NCBI GenBank assembly: GCA_002309675.1
Contig: DBXX01000046.1
Coordinates: 1 to 19,356 of the forward strand
Direction: 5' to 3'
DNA length: 19,356 nucleotides
From: Lachnospiraceae bacterium UBA1201
GTDB taxonomy: Bacteria > Bacillota > Clostridia > Lachnospirales > Lachnospiraceae
Position 1 is the stretch's first letter. Each line of letters starts with the position of its first letter. A program made the position numbers and the translations under genes. A model generated the notes under the pieces. That model did not search any database, was not told the DNA's origin, and was given only the letters and a program-made list of their open reading frames with translations. Shown here in pieces: positions 15,568 to 19,356 of this stretch.

Positions 15568-17301
15568 ATGGAGCGAATATACAGTAGCGCCGGCATGCGG
15601 CGCATTGATGAATATACGATCGACCAGGGCTTTAAGTCGGCCCGGGAACTGATGGAGACGGCGGCTGCGCGCGTGTTCGACGTGGTATGGCGCCGCATCG
15701 AGACGGACCTGTCCTGGCAGAACATTGAAGCGGAGGAGGAGAGCCCCTGCGTGGTCGGCGTGCTCGCCGGCGTGGGGAACAACGGCGGTGACGGCATTGC
15801 CGTGGTGCGCAAACTGCTGCAGCGTGCGCAGGACTATCCGAAACTGACCATAAAGCTGCTCGTGGTGGGCGACACCAGCGAGGAGAGCAACCGCACGACC
15901 TATGCCTGGCGTGAGCAGTGGGACCTACTGCAGGAGGAAGGCCGGGACGGTGAAGGCGCCATGTCGCCGAAATTGTCGTACCGTCATATCCTGCCGGAGT
16001 GGGAATACACCGACGAAGAATTAAAAGAGGAACTGAAGGATTGCACCATTCTGGTGGATGCTTTGTTCGGCATAGGACTCTCGCGACCGGTGACCGGCGT
16101 TTTCGCGCAGGTCGTCCGCGCGGCGGCTGCTACAGACTGCCCGGTGATCGCGGTAGACATGCCCAGCGGTGTTTCCACGGACAGCGGCGCGGTTTTGGGC
16201 GTGGCCCTGCCCGCGACGACGACGGTGACCTTCGGCTATCGCAAACGCGGCCAGTTACTGCTGCCGGGCCGGGAACTCTGCGGCGAGCTGATCGTGGCGG
16301 ACATCGGCTTTGCCAGCGACGCGCCTGTGGTCGCATTGTCCGATCCGTTCTCAGGCTCGGAGATCATCCGTGTGGAGCGGCCGGAGATTCCGAAGCCGAC
16401 CTACGTTTGGAATGCGGACGATGTAGCAGCGGTGCTGCCGAAGCGCCCCGCCTATTCACATAAAGGCACCTTCGGGACCACTGCCTTCGTGGCAGGAAGC
16501 CGCGGAATGGCAGGCGCAGCGATGATCGGCGCTATGGCGGCATATCGCGGCGGGGCCGGCCTGGTCATGGTGCTCAGCGATGCGGAGAACCGCCTGATCC
16601 TGCAGACAGGCGTGCCGGAAGCGATCTTCCTGCCCTGGCAGTCGGCGAGCAGCCTGGACCGCCTGTTCGGACTGGATCCGAAGCGCAGCGCTCTCGTGAT
16701 CGGACCGGGTCTGGGCGCGAATAACGAAGGAAAACAAGTCCTGCATGGACTCTTAAAAGCTTTGATAGAAAAACCGGGTCTGCCGCTCGTGATCGATGCG
16801 GACGCGTTGAATCTTATGGCGAAGCACGACTCGATCGACCAGGGAGTGCGGGATTATACTGCGGCCGGAGGCTCGGTGATCCTGACACCGCATGTCGGTG
16901 AGATGGTGCGCCTGCTATCACGGCACGAGGAGTGGAGTGACGCGCAGAAGGTACGTACGCAGCTGCCGGCAGCAGCGCAGGCAGTCGCGAAGTATTATAA
17001 CGCAGTCTGCGTGGCAAAGGATGCATCGACCGTGATCGCCATGCCTGACGGGGAACTGGTGGTAAATACCACCGGATGCGCGGCATTGGCCGTGGCCGGC
17101 AGCGGAGATGCGCTGGCCGGACTGATCGGAAGTTTGCTGGCGCAGGGCATGGACGTTAATTACGCAGCCCCGGCCGGAGTCTGGATCCACGGACGCGCTG
17201 GCGAGGAAGCTGCACAGCGTGTCGGAACACGGTCCTGTATGGCCCGTGACATCGTGGAAGGCATCGCACACGTATATCATGTTGACTTTTCCGAAATGTA
17301 A
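15568..17301 (+). CDS. nnr: Bifunctional NAD(P)H-hydrate epimerase and ADP-dependent dehydratase
   Basis: 577 aa, a fusion of YjeF_N epimerase (about 1-245) and ribokinase-fold dehydratase (about 280-570). It repairs NADHX and NADPHX: the epimerase interconverts R and S forms, and the dehydratase restores NAD(P)H at the cost of ADP. Epimerase motifs: GVGNNGGDG (68-76), VDALFGIGLSRPVTG (163-177), VDMPSGVSTDSG (196-207). Dehydratase motifs: HKGTFG (298-303), AGAAMIGAMAAYRGGAGLV (315-333), GPGLG (379-383), VIDADALN (408-415), LTPHVGEM (439-446), GSGDALAGLIG (511-521), with the catalytic Asp in GSGD. No holo-ACP synthase domain is attached. AAGGAGG (15554-15560) gives a strong start at 15568. It follows rex by 54 bases and may share its transcript; the CorC promoter sits inside its end. 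Confidence 0.96.
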   Translation: MERIYSSAGMRRIDEYTIDQGFKSARELMETAAARVFDVVWRRIETDLSWQNIEAEEESPCVVGVLAGVGNNGGDGIAVVRKLLQRAQDYPKLTIKLLVVGDTSEESNRTTYAWREQWDLLQEEGRDGEGAMSPKLSYRHILPEWEYTDEELKEELKDCTILVDALFGIGLSRPVTGVFAQVVRAAAATDCPVIAVDMPSGVSTDSGAVLGVALPATTTVTFGYRKRGQLLLPGRELCGELIVADIGFASDAPVVALSDPFSGSEIIRVERPEIPKPTYVWNADDVAAVLPKRPAYSHKGTFGTTAFVAGSRGMAGAAMIGAMAAYRGGAGLVMVLSDAENRLILQTGVPEAIFLPWQSASSLDRLFGLDPKRSALVIGPGLGANNEGKQVLHGLLKALIEKPGLPLVIDADALNLMAKHDSIDQGVRDYTAAGGSVILTPHVGEMVRLLSRHEEWSDAQKVRTQLPAAAQAVAKYYNAVCVAKDASTVIAMPDGELVVNTTGCAALAVAGSGDALAGLIGSLLAQGMDVNYAAPAGVWIHGRAGEEAAQRVGTRSCMARDIVEGIAHVYHVDFSEM

Positions 17302-17310
17302 TGTTATAGT
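17282..17310 (+). promoter_or_regulatory. Promoter of the CorC-like gene, inside the 3' end of nnr
   Basis: TTGACT (17282-17287), 17 bases, TATAGT (17305-17310) with an extended TGT before it. The -35 lies within the last codons of nnr. Start near 17317 gives a leader of about 205 nt. Confidence 0.8.
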
Positions 17311-17316
17311 AGAAAC

Positions 17317-17464
17317 GCTGTGGTTTTTTCACTATATATTTTTCAGGTGGGCTGGAAGTCCATGACGAAGGTTTACAAGGAAGGTTTGCTCCGCAAACCT
17401 TTTAGGCTCGAAATAATTCTGAATACTTCGGCTGTTGCCTTGCATTCAGAGGATTATTTCTCAC
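17317..17464 (+). promoter_or_regulatory. Structured 5' leader upstream of the CorC-like gene, class unknown
   Basis: Three hairpins can be drawn. (1) TGGGCT/AGTCCA, 17348-17353 with 17357-17362, one wobble. (2) AAGGTTTGC/GCAAACCTT, 17381-17389 with 17393-17401, loop TCC, followed by TTTT. (3) AAATAAT+TCTGAAT (17411-17424) with ATTCAGA+GG+ATTATTT (17444-17459), 14 bp with a 2-base bulge. A second AAGGTTT copy at 17368-17374 could compete for the same partner in hairpin 2. It does not match the Mg2+ M-box or yybP-ykoY as I know them. Confidence 0.6.
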
Positions 17465-17521
17465 ATTCTTGTACTCCTTAGCATGAGCAGACATCCTGCT
17501 CATGCTAAGGAGTACAAGAAT
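17465..17521 (+). promoter_or_regulatory. Perfect 26-bp hairpin sequestering the Shine-Dalgarno of the CorC-like gene
   Basis: The left arm 17465-17490 and right arm 17496-17521 are exact reverse complements over 26 bases, with loop ACATC (17491-17495). The right arm contains AAGGAG (17507-17512), paired with CTCCTT (17474-17479). It ends at 17521, immediately before ATG 17522. As RNA this would hide the ribosome binding site completely. There is no T run, so it is not a terminator. Confidence 0.92.
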
Positions 17522-18847
17522 ATGGACGACGGCGCGCTATGGTGCGTAATCATCAGTTTTGCTTTACTAATCTTATCGGCAGTGTTCATCGGATTTCTCA
17601 CGGCAGTTACGCAGACTGTGGCAGGTGAGGATCCCAAGGAGGCTTCAGAGCGTGAAGAGAAGGGCATGGATGTGTTCAATGAACGGATCCGCGACCGCTT
17701 CGGCTCCACCGGCATCTATTTCGCCTCGTTGTGCCTGACGATCGTTGCCTGCGGGTTCGGTTTGTCTGTCTGCGCGTACTATCTGTCCGGAGTGATCCCC
17801 GGGCACGATTATATCGCGGTCAGGATCGTTTTTCTCTTGGCATATGCGGTGTTGGTCAGCGCGTTCGGCGTTTTGATCCCGATGCGCATGGCCCAGAAGG
17901 CTTCCGAGTCCTGGGTCCGTAAGACTTGGCACGTCGTGGTCGCGATCAGCATGATCTTCGTTCCCTTTGCCTGGGCGGCACGCATGCTGGCTCGCGGTGT
18001 GGTCCGCATTTTCCGCGTGAACTATGACGATGCGGAGGACTCCGTAACGGAGCAGGGCATCATCACCATGGTCAATGAAGGCGCCGAGCAGGGCGTTCTC
18101 GAGGACGATGAAGCGGAGATGATCACCAATATCTTCGAATACGGAGATAAGGAAGCCGCCGATGTCATGACGCACCGAGGCTCGATCAAGTTTTTAAGCC
18201 GCGACTGCACGCTGGCTGAGGCGCTGCACGAGCTGGCGACAGCGAAGAACACCCGTTATCCGGTCTGCGGCGCGGACATCGATGAGATCATCGGTATCCT
18301 GCACATGCGGGAAGCGCTCGAGGCCATGGAAAATAAGGAGAATCTGCAGAAGAAACTCTGCGAGATCGACGGGCTGTTGCAGACTCCGGTCTATGTTCCC
18401 GAAACGAAGAACATCGACGACCTGCTTCGCGAGATGCAGAAAAACAAAAACCACATGGTCATCGTCCTGGACGAATACGGACAGACGAGCGGCCTGATCA
18501 CGATGGAAGACATCCTCGAGGAGATCGTCGGAAACATCATGGATGAATACGACGAGGACGAGGAGACCATCACGAAAAAAGAAGACGGAAGCTTCGACAT
18601 TCCGGGCCTGACGCCTTTTGATGAGGCGGCACAGTTGCTGGCCATTGACCGCGACGAAGAGGCCGAAGAAGTCGAAACATTAAACGGTTATATTTTAAAC
18701 CGGCTCGACCACATCCCGACGGATCAGGAGCATCCGACGCTGGAGGCGGACGGTTGGCGGTTTGAAGCATTTGAGATCCATAAGGGCGTTATCGGCCGCG
18801 TACACGTGACGAAACTGCCCGAACCTGAAGAAATCAACGAAAACTAG
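17522..18847 (+). CDS. CorC/HlyC family (CNNM-like) membrane protein with CBS pair
   Basis: 441 aa from ATG 17522, which has AAGGAG 9 nt upstream and is chosen over upstream in-frame TTG 17435 and ATG 17483. Four TM segments (about 5-28, 62-90, 98-120, 137-158) form a DUF21-like region. Then come a linker, a CBS pair (about 210-265 and 283-340), and the CorC_HlyC domain (about 353-435) with acidic DEYDEDEETI before it. Typical motifs: EYGDKEAADVMTHR at the start of CBS1, NHMVIVLDEYGQTSGLITMEDILEEIVG in CBS2, ETLNGYILNRLDHIP in the C-terminal domain. Family members export or help control Mg2+ and Co2+. The TM part is shorter and more divergent than in classic DUF21. The next gene, yebC, is 9 bases on. 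Translation is probably controlled by the hairpin directly upstream. Confidence 0.88.
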   Translation: MDDGALWCVIISFALLILSAVFIGFLTAVTQTVAGEDPKEASEREEKGMDVFNERIRDRFGSTGIYFASLCLTIVACGFGLSVCAYYLSGVIPGHDYIAVRIVFLLAYAVLVSAFGVLIPMRMAQKASESWVRKTWHVVVAISMIFVPFAWAARMLARGVVRIFRVNYDDAEDSVTEQGIITMVNEGAEQGVLEDDEAEMITNIFEYGDKEAADVMTHRGSIKFLSRDCTLAEALHELATAKNTRYPVCGADIDEIIGILHMREALEAMENKENLQKKLCEIDGLLQTPVYVPETKNIDDLLREMQKNKNHMVIVLDEYGQTSGLITMEDILEEIVGNIMDEYDEDEETITKKEDGSFDIPGLTPFDEAAQLLAIDRDEEAEEVETLNGYILNRLDHIPTDQEHPTLEADGWRFEAFEIHKGVIGRVHVTKLPEPEEINEN

Positions 18848-18856
18848 GAGGACCCC

Positions 18857-19356
18857 ATGTCAGGACATTCTAAATTTGCGAATATCAAGCATAAGAAAGA
18901 GAAGAACGATGCCGCGAAGGGTAAGATCTTCACCCGTATCGGCCGTGAGATCGCCGTTGCCGTAAAGGAAGGCGGCGCCGATCCGAACAACAACAGCCGT
19001 CTGCGCGACGTCATCGCAAAGGCGAAGGCAAACAACATGCCGAACGATACCATTGACCGCAGCATCAAGAAGGCAGCGGGCGATGCGAACGCTGCGAACT
19101 ACGAAGCGATCACCTACGAAGGCTACGGTCCGTCCGGTACCGCGATCATCGTCGAGACATTGACCGACAACAAGAACCGCACCGTGGGTAATGTTCGAAA
19201 CGCGTTCACGAAGGGCGGCGGCAGCGTCGGAACCTCCGGCTGCGTATCCTTCATGTTCGACAAGAAGGGTCAGATCATCATCGATAAGGAAGAGTGCGAC
19301 CGCGATGTCGACGACCTGATGATGCTGGCGCTCGATGCAGGCGCAGAGGATTTCAC
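18857..19356 (+). CDS. yebC: YebC/PmpR family protein (TACO1-like), 5' part
   Basis: The first 166 codons of a YebC (DUF28) protein, truncated by the window edge; full proteins are about 240 aa. It opens MSGHSKFANIKHKKEKNDAA and contains REIAVAVKEGG, NNSRLRDVIAKAKANNMPND, YEGYGPSGTAIIVETLTDN and FTKGGGSVGTSGCVSFMF, all hallmark YebC segments. The family was named as transcriptional regulators, and members are now linked to translation of proline-rich stretches on the ribosome. AGGAGG at 18846-18851 overlaps the upstream stop codon, with the ATG 5 nt later, so translation is coupled to the CorC-like gene. Confidence 0.96.
   Translation, partial: MSGHSKFANIKHKKEKNDAAKGKIFTRIGREIAVAVKEGGADPNNNSRLRDVIAKAKANNMPNDTIDRSIKKAAGDANAANYEAITYEGYGPSGTAIIVETLTDNKNRTVGNVRNAFTKGGGSVGTSGCVSFMFDKKGQIIIDKEECDRDVDDLMMLALDAGAEDF

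Noticed and set aside
17317..17464. Known Mg2+ (M-box) or Mn2+ (yybP-ykoY) riboswitch
   Set aside because: The conserved sequence blocks I know for these classes are not visible in the leader.
17435..17521. N-terminal extension of the CorC-like protein from TTG 17435 or ATG 17483
   Set aside because: Neither has a ribosome binding site, and the extension is encoded by the hairpin. ATG 17522 has AAGGAG at good spacing and gives a normal first TM segment. Kept only as an alternative in the findings.

Overview
The window looks like a chromosomal segment of a low-GC-phylum (Firmicutes/Bacillota) bacterium, most likely a Clostridia/Lachnospirales-type anaerobe with fairly GC-rich coding DNA. The grounds are strong AGGAGG-type ribosome binding sites, several consensus sigma-A promoters with 17-bp spacers (one is a perfect TTGACA-17-TATAAT), a Rex redox repressor, an ABC-F protein of the YkpA type, paired ABC ATPase-FtsX fusions, and a YebC protein close to clostridial forms. 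There is no tRNA, rRNA, phage, integrase or transposase; most of the window is ordinary core genome.

Layout. 1-93 is the tail of a SpoU/TrmH-type RNA methyltransferase, followed by a bidirectional terminator. 233-1882 (minus) is an ABC-F ATPase. Divergent from it, 2159-6411 is a two-gene operon of ABC ATPase-permease fusions behind a promoter whose -10 is covered by a perfect 10-bp-arm dyad. After a strong terminator, 6754-7269 encodes a small two-TM DUF3592-type protein. Next come four copies of a 64-bp tandem repeat with inverted ends (7290-7520). A consensus promoter then drives an alpha/beta hydrolase, proA and a family-2 glycosyltransferase (7617-11011). 11129-11926 is a Bax inhibitor-1 family membrane protein. 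azlD/azlC (minus, 12076-13169) diverge from a Wzx/MOP-type flippase and rex (13428-15513), and the shared control region holds an 11-bp tandem direct repeat. 15568-17301 is a bifunctional NAD(P)HX epimerase/dehydratase. 17522-18847 is a CorC/HlyC-CNNM-type protein, and the start of yebC runs off the end.

The genes mostly form short transcription units. rex (NADH/NAD+ sensing) lies next to nnr (repair of hydrated NAD(P)H), a plausible redox-cofactor neighbourhood. The flippase and the glycosyltransferase suggest cell-surface polysaccharide work. The ABC fusions look like a regulated, possibly peptide- or antibiotic-responsive, export or stress module.

The most unusual signal is the leader of the CorC-like gene. 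A promoter inside the end of nnr starts a leader of about 205 nt with several hairpins. It ends in a perfect 26-bp inverted repeat with a 5-nt loop whose 3' arm contains the whole Shine-Dalgarno sequence and stops one base before the ATG. This looks like a strong translational switch of a class I do not recognise. The 64-bp repeat array is the second most unexplained element.
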